Below are positions 44,501-54,226 of a DNA stretch of 64,000 bases, piece after piece (positions within the stretch are counted from its first letter, which is position 1; the number at the start of each line of letters is the position of its first letter). The DNA comes from Lutjanus erythropterus (taxonomy: Eukaryota; Chordata; Actinopteri; Lutjaniformes; Lutjanidae): assembly GCA_020091685.1 (NCBI GenBank), contig CM034613.1:7649104-7713103 (forward strand). The letters run 5' to 3'. The notes under the pieces are model-generated. The model was given only the letters and a program-made list of their open reading frames with translations, was not told where the DNA came from and ran no database searches. A program made the position numbers and the translations under genes.

Positions 44501-47500
44501 CCTTTCATTCATGGGTAGATACAAGCTTACCTCTGCTCGGTGATACAGCTGGTGGGTGTGTTGGTGGTATATTCAAGAGAAGGTCAACATCTCCGAAACT
44601 TGGCGAACTCTCACCAAACAGTTAAGATGGATAAAATCTGTCTTTTTGATTTGGGGGGTCCCTTAAAACACATTAAATATCTTACATTGTTACGTATTAA
44701 TGTTAAAATCTTCCTGAAAGTGGTGGAAAATGCATGTGCACCAAGATGGAGGTCACCTTTGAGATAATTATTTGTTATGAATGATATTAATTATAACAAA
44801 TATTGAATCATGTGTTACATAAAAGGTGTATTATTGAGAGCAGGGGGTGTTTTGCAAACTCGCCCTGTTGTACAAGGACGCTCCAAACTCTGAGAGTAAA
44901 GAATAATTCACAAAAAGAACTGCATTCACAGGCTATGTTCTTTGTAAAATCAAACCCAGAAGACAGACAATAAGTAAACGGGGACATTGTGAAAAGGATA
45001 ATGGGAAGTCGGTTGCTTCTTGTATTCAGAAGGTTGCTGTCTGACAGCTGGCTGTCACATCTCAAAGTCTCCTTGAACAAACCAACAAGGAGAGTTTTTA
45101 TTATGTTTGTCTGGCAAAAAATAAAGGGAACTAAATGTCTTTACTGTGATGAAATGCTAATCTCTGTCATACACTTCAAACAAGTTTGAGTTGTCTGTCA
45201 GGTTTTTGTAACATTGTGAAATGAACTGAACCTGTGTTTGTCTTCTAGTTAACAGGCTGAAATGTTCTGAAGCACCAAAATGAACCTTGAAAACATCAAC
45301 AAATAGTTTTTATTTTTCAACTCAAGTGTTGCATTTTCATATCCTTGATGATTTTTTTTTATTATTATTTCATTGTGTAATTGGTTTCAGGTGGCAACAA
45401 AAAACAAACCTGGTAACAAATGCAAAAAGTCAAATGCAACTTGATATCTTGCTCTGGTAGATCTTTGCTTTCTATGGTTTCCTGTCTTTTTGGCTCCATC
45501 AGCTCTGTTTGAGAATTATTAGCTGCAAATTATGCAGAAATGTATGGTTAATCTCAAAAATAAGTTATGTGATACATATGAGGACTTTGCCAAACCCACA
45601 CTTCTGCTATTTTGTGCCAAAGCGTGCTAAAAGTCTTTTGTAAAGAGTGAGAAGGAGGATGATTGGGAAAACAGTAAACTGTAAAAAGAAACAGATGATG
45701 TGTGCGTTACTGAGAAATATTTTCCTCTCGGAGATGTAATCAGGAATGCATGAGCTGCCAAAAAGTCAACTTTGAGTAGAAGTGATGGGAGTTGGGAGTC
45801 TTGTGAACCTTTTAAAAGGCTGAGAGCCTTGCCAAATGCCACTCTCGTGTCTTCGCTGCAGTGAAGAAGCAGGGCCAAAGTGGCATCATCTCCTGCTTTG
45901 GCTTCAGCCCCTGCCAGTCTGTTTACGCCTGTGGCTCTTACTCCCGCTGCGCTGGCCTCTACTCCTGCCAAGATGGCACCCTGCTGGCTCTGCTGCCGAC
46001 CCGCCACCACGGAGGCCTCACCCATCTGCTCTTCTCCCCTGACGGCAACTACCTGTACACCGGCGGGCGCAAGGTGAACACACGAACGCACACACACATG
46101 CAGCAGCATGCAGAGAAGAGACCTGAGGGTAATAATGCTGCTTCGTTTGAATGATCACACACACACACAGACACCATCAGGCTTTGTGTGTTAAGCAGGT
46201 AACAAATGACTTAGCTCTGTTGCATTGGGAAATTGGTTTACACAAGCATTATCAAAGCTTCTGGATAAGAGCTTAAGTTCCTGTCTTCATAGCATGAGTC
46301 GGCGTGTAATGAATCTGATTAGGCATGATGGCAGAGTGAAAGTCAAAAGGAGCCACTGTGTCTCACAAGAGTGCCGCAGAGGTTAGGCATTACAGGGGTT
46401 TGAATTAAATTGGTAATAAGTGACATTTATTTTGCCAATTATTAGGTAATAATTAACAGCAAGGGTAGTTAAGACACCACCATGGATCTGTCTGGAGTCG
46501 TTTGACATCACAATGTAGAGACTCAGTAACCATCAACCTCTGTGATTCAAAGCCCTCTATTCTTAGTTGTTGCCTTGTGTCAGTGTGGTCAGATTGAATA
46601 TAGACTAGTCAAGCATTCCAGCGTCTCCACAGTTATTAAATCAACTAAAGTTAATTATAGCAATTGAGTCAAGAGTGCAGATAATTACCTGCTTCTCATG
46701 GCCGACACTGATAAGACAGCCAGTAGTTTCAGGTGTTTGTATTTTTAAAAGAAGTTCATATAACCTGTAGTTTATACACATCTGAGGATCAGGAAGGCTC
46801 AGATGTCATGAGTAAAGATGGATGATTTAATATTTCATGGCTCTGACCGAATCACTATGACAATAAAAACAAAGAACAGTTCTGACTCTTCAAATGTTCA
46901 GTTATGTTTCCATCAAATAATCTCACAGACATTTTATAAAACATGTTTCCCTAGAATTTGAACTAAATGCTTTGATGTCAGCTGTCAACTCAGACAGTAT
47001 TAGAGACGATATTTATCCACTAATATATGCCAGTATAGATCAGTATGCTGTGATAGGTTGTTATCGTCTGATACTTTAACAGGATCAATATTTATCATGT
47101 GTCCTTATTTTGTTTTGTGTTTATTTTGTTTGTAGTGTTATATTTAGTTTCAGTTGCACTTTATTGGAAGGGATGGTATTTATATTGGTTTAATGATACT
47201 AGAGTAGTAAAAACAATCTGTATTATTTTCTGTGGGAAAAATATTGGATAAAATGTACACAGATAACAGTATAGACTGATATGGCTGTGCTAGGCCAATA
47301 TTGCACCGATAATATCAGCCAACCCATATATCTCTGTCACTCTAAATGATACAGTTTAATGATGTGTATTTTGTATGCTTACAAGAGAGTAACGTGTCCT
47401 CGATATTTTTGAGCTTACAACAAGCAAGCTACTTTTTTTTTTACTTGAACTTTTTTGATTTGAGTAATAAAAAAAAATTAAAAAAAGACCTCTATTTGGC

Positions 47501-49398
47501 TCTGTAGCCCTGGACAAATAGCTCTTGTGACTGTGTGTTTGTGTGTGTAGGATCCAGAAATCCTGTGCTGGGACCTCAGAGAGCCAGGCAAGGTTGTGTT
47601 TTCTCTCAAAAGGAATGTGGCCACTAACCAGCGCATCTACTTTGACCTTGATGTGTAAGTATACCTCACTAACTAGAGCTCTGCTCAGTTGTATGTGTGT
47701 ATATGAGCATTCATCCATTTTTTTTTATTTGCATCCTTTCTGTTTAGCCTGACCATTTTGTTGAACTTTGACACAGGAGTATAAATGCTGATAAACAATC
47801 ACCTGTGACCTGTTGGTACTTGTGTTATATTGACTGTGGACTGATGTTTTAAAAAAAATTTTGGTTCTTTGTTTCCGTATAGGTCAGGCAGGTACCTGCT
47901 GAGCGGCGACACAGAGGGAGTGGTGTCAGTGTGGGACACCCAGACAGCTCCTCCCGATGGTAACGAGGAGCTCCTGCAACCTCAGCTCAGGTTCCAGGCC
48001 CATTGGGACTGCACCAACGGCATCAGGTGTGATCACTAAAAAATCAAACCCATCCCATTGGCTGATGACAAATAACACAACTGTGTAATGTAATAAGTTA
48101 CTGTTTGATGTTCAGTTATGGGAAGATTAACGAGACATGATTGAAGTTGACCCATTCCTAAATCTTGTAGAGGTGGAAACCAAAGCTTCTTAATTGCACA
48201 GGTCATGGTATATGCTAACTAACCACTATTAAATTAGGGCTGTACCAAATAATTTGACGTTTCATTCAGTGTGTTGACAATTTAATTGTAATTTTCATCA
48301 TGTATGATCCGAACATTTTCAATAACTCAAGCATTGTGAAGTCCGAAAATCAAAATTTATTGAAAAATGATAGATGTTCTGCTTCAATCCATATTTGTTA
48401 TTATTTAGCCTACAAATATATAATTACTGCGCTCACTTTCCACACTCAAAGGGACCCACGAACCTGTCTTAATGCAGTTGTCTAGCAGCAATCTAACAAC
48501 ACCATAAATTACATTTATGTCGACGAAGAATGGTACAAATAGTCACAAACAAAGAATCGTGACAGAGGAAGAGCTTATTGGACTCCAGTGCAAACAAACA
48601 CCAACTGTGAATAGTAGAGAGAAATAAGCAATCATCAGATGTAGGTCCTTCAATCATGTTCAGTGACTGTGTTGCTGTTTTCCTGCCTGATTGTCCTGCT
48701 GTGTTTGGGTTCCACAATCATTCACACAAAAGCACAGGAGATATGAACAAATCAACCAGAATATTTTGGATAAAAGAAGACACAGTCTCCAATTTGTTGT
48801 TGTAACATAACAGAATATACAGTATTCCTGCAAGGCTTAGAACAACAACTACAGTCTGTATGCCTTTTTGAAAAATGCAGTAAATGGCTCTCTTGCTTTG
48901 TAACAATTCACATAATCTAATGTTGATGTGTGTAGAAAAGATGACATGGATGATGACCTAAAAATGATGTATTATGGCTGTGAGTGTGCTACAATTATGT
49001 ACAGAATCTGGACATAAATTTCAGTTAAATCAGTTGTTATGTCTGTGAACTTAGTGTATGTTGACGGTGTGAGGCTGCAGTGCAAAACACCAGAAATTCT
49101 TTTGAATCCTTCCAAAAACACACATTTAACGTTCATGCATTAAACCCTCTGTCCCTCCATCCTCCTCTTCTACAGTATTCATCCCTTCATGCCATTGTTG
49201 GCGACTTCCAGCGGGCAGCGTCAGTTCCCGTGGCCTGGTGACAGCGAGGGAGACTCCGCCTCTGACAGCGAGGGAGCTGAAGCTGTGATGTCACCGCGAG
49301 AGATGCGACAAGACAACGCCCTGAATCTGTGGTGGGCCGGACCGCTCGGCCCTGCTGTGGAGAACCAGGAGCAGAGTACAGCAGCGGTGGAGGCATAA
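35578..49398 (+). CDS. wrap53: Telomerase Cajal body protein 1 (TCAB1/WRAP53), 10 coding exons
   Basis: Wrap53 is the WD40 protein that binds the CAB box of scaRNAs and telomerase RNA, bringing them to Cajal bodies and telomerase to telomeres. Coding exons: 35578-35860, 36003-36195, 38885-38980, 39507-39615, 41717-41805, 43948-44171, 45862-46073, 47551-47654, 47883-48026, 49176-49398. All are GT-AG with matching phases, summing to 1,677 nt (558 residues, TAA); human is 548. Residues 1-160 are acidic and Gly/Glu-rich, probably disordered. From exon 3 the WD40 propeller begins ([19 protein letters not shown]), and the best matches to the human protein include [40 protein letters not shown] and [10 protein letters not shown]. 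The start ATG has G at -3 and G at -1. All exons are open, so the gene looks intact. Confidence 0.96.
36003..36195 (+). other. wrap53: wrap53 acidic N-terminal exon
   Basis: Coding exon 2 (residues about 95-159) is highly acidic ([24 protein letters not shown]) and ends SPSEGQQ/H before the WD40 region. The sequence diverges from mammals while composition and position are kept, as usual for this disordered arm. The exon is open and its phases match both neighbours. Confidence 0.85.
36196..38884 (+). other. wrap53: wrap53 intron 2 with dispersed repeats
   Basis: This 2.7-kb intron holds a repeat segment starting near 37066 (TAGGGCTGTAATCATCC, a terminus like those of hAT-like elements) and the inverted relative of the 5.0 kb repeat near 37690-37750. 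The 112-codon frame at 37138-37476 falls in this repeat DNA and has no recognisable domain. Confidence 0.55.
37690..37750. repeat. Dispersed repeat, copy 2 (inverted relative of 5.0 kb)
   Basis: CCGTTTAATTACCCTTCCAG matches the reverse complement of the segment at about 5005-5060 with few mismatches. It lies within wrap53 intron 2. Confidence 0.55.
38885..39615 (+). other. wrap53: wrap53 exons opening the WD40 propeller
   Basis: Exons 38885-38980 and 39507-39615 encode residues about 159-227. They read from [10 protein letters not shown] through [20 protein letters not shown] to the strand [10 protein letters not shown]. The [16 protein letters not shown] wording is almost identical to the mammalian protein. 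This is the first blade of the propeller that holds CAB-box RNA. Confidence 0.9.
39616..41716 (+). other. wrap53: wrap53 intron 4, mostly unassigned
   Basis: This 2.1-kb intron has repeat-like phrases (for example CAATTATCGGTATCTGCTTT near 39996) but no element with definable ends. No exon fitting the phases was seen. Confidence 0.5.
41806..43947 (+). other. wrap53: wrap53 intron 5 with a complex GC-richer core
   Basis: This 2.1-kb intron contains a non-repetitive, GC-richer segment at about 42360-43390. Part of it (43135-43385) has several homeodomain-like TAATT cores and an inverted pair around GCCATAACAG. A 121-codon minus-strand frame (42634-42999) has no recognisable domain and lacks splice or promoter support. 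Confidence 0.5.
43135..43385. promoter_or_regulatory. Candidate non-coding regulatory element in wrap53 intron 5
   Basis: The complex sequence carries CTAATT, CTAATTG and GTAATTAG homeodomain-type cores (43304-43365) and an inverted pair: CCCCTGTTATGGC near 43156 against GCCATAACAG near 43272. It is unlike the AT-rich intron on either side. Without an alignment this remains a composition-based guess. Confidence 0.25.
44172..45861 (+). other. wrap53: wrap53 intron 6
   Basis: This 1.7-kb intron carries a repeat left end at 44325. The remainder is AT-rich, with small open frames that have no recognisable domain. Confidence 0.55.
44325..44480. repeat. Left end of a TTAAAGG-type inverted-repeat element
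   Basis: It begins TTAAAGGGGCAGTTCACCCC, close to the termini of the 8360-8920 element, followed by CAAAATCAAAAATTCATATT. No matching right end was found downstream, so it is truncated or diverged. The right boundary given is arbitrary. Confidence 0.55.
46074..47550 (+). other. wrap53: wrap53 intron 7 with repeat-like DNA
   Basis: Positions about 47020-47340 carry phrases (GATATTTATCCACTAATATA, GCCAATATTGCACCGATAAT) typical of a dispersed teleost repeat. The intron ends in a GT-rich tract (47533-47548) running straight into the TAG acceptor of exon 8, so splicing there uses a poor pyrimidine tract. Confidence 0.5.
47551..48026 (+). other. wrap53: wrap53 late WD40 exons 8 and 9
   Basis: Exons 47551-47654 and 47883-48026 encode residues about 403-484, including [39 protein letters not shown] and HWDCTNGI. 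The WDL and VWDT strand ends are standard WD40 features. The matching human blades carry dyskeratosis congenita mutations; the local framework is intact here. Confidence 0.9.
48027..49175 (+). other. wrap53: wrap53 intron 9, nothing recognised
   Basis: This 1.1-kb AT-rich intron has no definable repeat or exon. Frames at 48493-48906 on the minus strand are short and domain-free. Confidence 0.55.
49176..49398 (+). other. wrap53: wrap53 last coding exon
   Basis: It encodes residues 485-558 and [23 protein letters not shown], then an acidic Asp/Ser/Glu stretch and [10 protein letters not shown], comparable to the LATASGQRVF and LQLWWCG segments of the human protein. The C-terminal tail after LWWAGP is short and not conserved. 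No poly(A) signal lies close by, so the 3' UTR end is unknown. Confidence 0.9.
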
Positions 49399-49953
49399 AG
49401 CGCCGTTAGTGCGACACAAATTGAGTTACACCTGCCATGTGATACTTATTTTAGGAATGTTTGGTGTGGATAAAGCTGATTATGGGTCAGTGAGATTCTC
49501 TTTGCCATCAGCAACATGAAGTCCTGAGGTAGAAAAGCATATTTTTAACATACGGTTACCTTATACATTTACAGTCCAAATAGATTTTTTTAACATATCA
49601 CATACAAGTTTACAACATTTACAGACCACAGTGCTCTGAAAATCCATTTGTACTGATCTGATGTGCAATCTTTTCAGTGTTTGAAGATTTCATTGTTATG
49701 ATGCCAATTTGGTCATAAGAATTGTATCTATAAGCCAAGACTGTGGTCAGTGCTAAAACCAAGGAGGTTTTCTTTCAAACCTTTCTCAGGTTGAAACAAG
49801 ATGTATGAGTAATGGATTGGAGCCCAATATTTCTCAGTTTTTATTATTTAATTAGTGAGAGAACTTTTTTCTTTTTATACAGTCAAGATTAACGTAATTA
49901 ATCTTTTATGAAACTTTTGTTAACCCTTTTTATAATATTAATGGCAAATCTAC
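49399..49953 (+). other. wrap53: wrap53 3' flank, possible 3' UTR
   Basis: This is AT-rich DNA between the stop codon and the hAT-like element. No AATAAA is evident. If AATAAA near 51529 were used, the UTR would contain the whole hAT-like element. Confidence 0.4.
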
Positions 49954-50841
49954 TAGGGCTGCCCCTGACTAAAGATTTTTCTAGTTGGCTAGTAGTTGTT
50001 AGTTCAAGCCATTAGTCGAGTAGCCATCACACATTTATGATATTAATATAACTATTTAAACATATTTTGGGGCACAAAGCGAAATGCCTGTGAAATACTT
50101 ACAGCAGAAGTGGTAATGATTTTGAAAGGAGACTGAACATTTTGTTAATTTCAACTCAGTTTCACCTCACACAAGTCTTGTTCAAAACAAAGGAATAAAT
50201 AACTTAAATAATAACTTTATAAAAACATACTCGCAGACATATAAACCCGATGCATGATGTCTACTTACAAATTAACTCACTCCTCAACCACTTAATGCCG
50301 CCTAATACTGTCTAAACCTGCCATGTCTTCATCGACCCACAGAAACAGAGTCCTAGTCAGAGCCACTGTAAATCAGCTCAGTACTGTATTCCCTGTCACC
50401 AAACCAGGCTCCCTCTGTCTTGGTGGATGTATCTCAGTCTAATAGGACCGTTAACTGAGCCAAACCGGGCTCCTTCTGTCTTGGTGGCAGTTATAGCACA
50501 GTTAAGTCAGCAGCAGTGCTCTGTGATATCGGTGGCCTCCGAGCCTGGTTCATTTGTCTGCCTGCCTGATCAGCTCTGGTCCTGGTCATCATTATAAGGA
50601 TCCTCTTATGTTGTGGTGTACACAAACACTAACACTTCCCACACTCCAGTTAAGCGCACATACCACATATTGCCTCTGATGCTTTTGTCCCATACCCAAT
50701 GCTAAGGTGCAGCTCCCTGGAGTTTGACTTTGGTTTCTTTTTTTTTGTGTTTTCCTGCAACTAATGGATAAATGAAAAGTTGGTCACCTAAAATTCTTCC
50801 CACTGACTGATGGTTTATGTGACTACTAGGGGGCAGCCCTA
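49954..50841. mobile_element. hAT-like non-autonomous element, 888 bp
   Basis: The left end TAGGGCTGCCCC (49954-49965) is exactly inverted at the right end (50830-50841, GGGGCAGCCCTA). The 8 bases outside each end (AAATCTAC and GAATCTGT) share AATCT, fitting a decayed 8-bp target duplication as made by hAT transposases. There is no transposase frame. Inside, a direct repeat of about 24 bases (GGCTCCCTCTGTCTTGGTGG and GGCTCCTTCTGTCTTGGTGG) occurs twice, near 50407 and 50469. Confidence 0.75.
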
Positions 50842-51625
50842 GAATCTGTTTCCTTAATTGGATGAATCTGGTTGAGTTGAAACTGTGCTGTGAAGCGGCC
50901 AAGTGTCTGTCTACTGATAGCACCCCTGATCTGAGTTGTATCTTTGTTGGTGTTGGAGTGTTTGTTTACGTGTGTGGCTATAATGCTGCCCTGGAGATTT
51001 CTAACTGCTATAGTTACAGTAAGTGCCATTTTGTTCTTGAGCTTTGCTTTTGTAAACTGATGAGATCTCCTGTTTTTACCTTCTTTTTTAAAACTATAGG
51101 ACGCACCAGGTGTTGTGTCGCTCAGTGCATGCCCACAAATGTATATTTTTGTAAAGCCATGATGATCATTCTCATTTTCCGAATGTATACTCTGTAAGCA
51201 GCTAGCTTGATTGCTGTAACCTCATAACAATCTGTGAAAGTCTTTAAGTAGTGGTTGCATCTGGAAAACGAATAATGTATTATTTTTTTCTACAGATTGT
51301 GCTCGGATTACATTTGTACCTGTGTGAGTGGTGACATGGCAGCACAAAACACATTGTGTTTGTATAATTGCATTAACAATGTACTGCAGTGATTTGCTCA
51401 ATGCTTATGTTGCCATCAGTGAGGTGTGCTTTGCTGTAGGGTTTCTCCAACCGAAGCCTTGAACCTTGTAGACACTGAGGAATTTATTCATTCAAGTTTT
51501 ACTTCTGGGAACTCAGATTTGTTGCCAATTAATAAAAGGGTTTTTTTTGAAGGGGAAGTGCACAAGACTGGCATTACACTGTCATTAGCATGTCATGGCA
51601 TCTGTCAATTGACACCAAAGGTAAA

Positions 51626-51790
51626 TTAAGTCAGTTATGCCACCATTGTTATGAGACCAAATGTGGCCAGTTAAACAACAGGGAGTACAGTACTGAGGTG
51701 GTGTTCTTGCTGGCTTTGGCTCCTGGCACCCTGAGGCTGAGTCAGCTAATTGGGTGTCTAGCTCCACAGCTAACCAAGCTAATTAATGAA
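51626..51790. repeat. Local direct duplication, unit A
   Basis: It shares with 52012-52162 the phrases GTCAGTTATG, GTACAGTACT versus ATACAGTACT, TTTGGCTCCTGGCACCCTG and CTAGCTCCA. The offset is about 377 bases. It lies in non-coding DNA 2.2 kb downstream of the wrap53 stop. Confidence 0.75.
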
Positions 51791-52011
51791 TGCCAACTAC
51801 AGGTAATAGCAGACAGCACTGAGCCTGCTTTAGCAACAAGTAAACTAGCTAATTGCTATCTTCTATCAGGTAACTCCGTACGCTAAATCCATGCTGTCTG
51901 TCCATCAGTTAACTCTGTAATCTAAATATCCTTGGTACTGTAGTCTGTCATCAAACTGGTGGTATGAGCATAAAGGAGTCTATGAATGTTTGACTATTGT
52001 CGTTAAGTGTC

Positions 52012-52162
52012 ATTGGGTCAGTTATGTCTCTGGGAAGTCGGTGCCAGTTTCACAAGAGGGAATACAGTACTAAGGTGTTTTTCTTGCTGGGTTTGGCTCC
52101 TGGCACCCTGGTGCTGAGTGAGCCAATTAGGCAGCTAGCTCCATGCTAATCTAGCTAAGGCC
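52012..52162. repeat. Local direct duplication, unit B
   Basis: Second unit of the pair starting at 51626, with scattered substitutions and small gaps. The identical core TTTGGCTCCTGGCACCCTG is the clearest anchor. Confidence 0.75.
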
Positions 52163-53423
52163 AGCTATGGATAACAGCAGTGGTACTGTACTCTATTGTC
52201 AAACTGACCTTATAACATTTGACTTTTTTAGTCCAAAATGTACCACTTTACTAGAGGTCAGGGAAAATATTATTGACACATTTATTACAGCCAGTGTCAA
52301 AACCACCACATTTGACAGTATAATGTACTGTCAAAACATAAAGCTAAACAGTTTGATAATGTCAAGTTGTTATAACAGACATTATTGGCCTGATTAATGT
52401 CTAGTTGTCATAGCAAAGACATCTCAAATAATGTCAACTTTGCATTAGAAATTCCATAATTAATCATATGACACTTAATGAGTCATATACATTCATAAAG
52501 ATACTGGTTACAGGTGTCATGACATGGTTATGACAATGTAATAACAGTGCACAGCACTTCAAATAGTGCTACCATTAATGGCTACAATCATGCAGCTACT
52601 GTCACACAGTACTAGACTGATTTGCTCTACTAGGAAGCATTATAGGAACCACGTCTGCCTTTTTGTTACGCAAGTCTTTAGATGGATGTCTGTGTCTGCG
52701 ACAGGTGGATTTCTGCTGGTTTTATTCAAGCTGGAGTGAATTAAAAGCATATCTCTTCACAGGTTCACGGCCTTCTTCATTTTTTGTCCTTTCTGTTTAA
52801 GGCAGTCCAGAGATGGATGCCCTGTAATAAATCCTCAATGAATGCAAGATGATGTTACACTTGAGTCAAGAGGCGGCTCTTAAAAGCTAAAGGGACTTTT
52901 GGCTTTCGCTTATGAGATGGAAACTATTCATAGCTTTCACCTTTCCCACACACATTCTGTATGAATGCGAGCACACTCATGTATTTGATTGTCTGAAACC
53001 ACAGGGGCACACCGAGCAGAGAGCCAAGTTGGAGAGCTGCGCTGTTGTGTTGTGCCGGTTGCTTAGCGACCGTCTCCGCCTTGGGAAAGGAAAGTAGGTA
53101 GCAAGACGACAGGAAGGAAAATTGGGGGCAGAGAGAGAAAAAACTGCCAAACAAGTGTAATAGATAATCCAGTGCTGTAGTGATTGCTACTTGTTTGTCT
53201 GATGGTCAGGACTCGTCTCAATCTCAGACCGACCAGAGTGTGAAGTGTGTGTGCGGTGATGAGTGAGATGAGTGCTGGTCCTTATCACCTCTGGGTGTGT
53301 GCTGTTGCCATTAGGGACAGATGGTTGTTATGATACAGAGACACTGGCACCGTGAACAAAGTTGATCTATAGACAGTTATGTTGTATGAACTGACAGGTA
53401 CAAGCTTTTCTACATCAAAGCAC
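52163..53423. other. Intergenic DNA, AT-rich, no gene seen
   Basis: The first part (52190-52560) has many short self-similar phrases such as TGTCATAACA-type and TTATAACAGACATTATT, suggesting decayed repeat. Nothing coding is supported in the rest. Confidence 0.45.
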
Positions 53424-53866
53424 TAGAGCTGCAACGATGAATCACAGCTTAACGATTAATTAACCACTTAAAATTCTCTGATTGTAGCTTTTTAAATGTT
53501 AAAAATTTCAGATTTCTTCGATTCTTTATGATGGTAAACTGATTATCGTTGGGCTACAAAACAAAAAATTTGAGGATGTCGTATTGGAATTTGGGAAGCA
53601 GTGATCCACATTTTATGACACTAATGAATTATCCATCCATCCACTTTCTGCTGCTTATCCAGGGTCAGTGGCGGGAGGCTAAGCAGGATATCCCAGGCGT
53701 CCCTCTCCCCAGAAACACTTTCCAACTTACCCTGGGAGATCCGGAGGCATACCCAAGCCAGCGGGTTCTCTGTCTACCCAGGGTGTCCTACTAATTAATT
53801 AATTAATTGTGGAAATGTCCAGCAGACTAGCTGACAACAAAAATGATCAGTGGTTGCAGCCCTACT
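53424..53866. repeat. MITE-like repeat interrupted by a LINE-like fragment
   Basis: The left end TAGAGCTGCAAC (53424-53435) and right end GTTGCAGCCCTA (53853-53864) are inverted repeats with one mismatch. The inner flanks match the family at 4055 and 5229 (for example AACGATTAATTAACC and AAAATTCTCTGATT). Positions 53632-53791 are foreign to the family. Confidence 0.65.
53632..53791. mobile_element. Probable L2/Maui-type LINE 3' fragment
   Basis: It starts with ATCCATCCATCC and continues TTTCTGCTGCTTATCCAGGG, CCCTCTCCCCAGAAACACTT and GGGAGATCCGGAGGCATACC. This order of phrases is typical of an abundant teleost LINE tail, which I recall as L2/Maui-like. It is non-coding and truncated. The family name is from memory. 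Confidence 0.55.
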
Positions 53867-54045
53867 TTGTAGTCAATAGAAAAAAAATCATGTTATTGTC
53901 AGAGCTAGGGGTTCTAAATACATACAAAATGTTATCACTGTATTTGAATTTTAAGGCTGCCGTAATCAAACTTTTTATGTTAAGAAAAGATGAAATTACC
54001 GTGTGAAAGAGGGTAGTCTATAGAGAATTATCCCCCAGCCCCCCC

Positions 54046-54226
54046 TCAGCTGCACAGGGCTTTGAAGTGTCAGGATTTAGTGGCATCTAGTGGTGAGGTT
54101 GTAGATTGCAACCAACTGAAATACCGCTTGCCTCACCTTCCCCTTTCAAGTGTGTAGGAAAACTTATGGCGGCAGGGAAAACGAGCAAAACACTATCTAG
54201 AGCTGGTCTTTGGTTTGTCCCTTTAA
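54046..54226 (+). repeat. Percomorph dispersed repeat, copy 1
   Basis: It contains AGGATTTAGTGGCATCTAGT, GCAACCAACT and ACCGCTTGCCTCACC, all recurring in inverse orientation at 58262-58556. Only the 5' half of the family is present here. Confidence 0.7.

Larger units (their letters stand above)
43948..46073 (+). other. wrap53: wrap53 central WD40 exons 6 and 7
   Basis: Exons 43948-44171 and 45862-46073 encode residues about 257-402. They include the blades with [37 protein letters not shown] and [15 protein letters not shown]. These are the strongest matches to vertebrate TCAB1 in the window and include typical WD and SPDG turns. The acceptor before exon 7 (CTTCGCTGCAG) is clear. Confidence 0.92.

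Noticed and set aside
45627..46109. 160-codon minus-strand frame
   Set aside because: It is the antisense shadow of wrap53 coding exon 7, whose plus-strand frame is clearly the real one.
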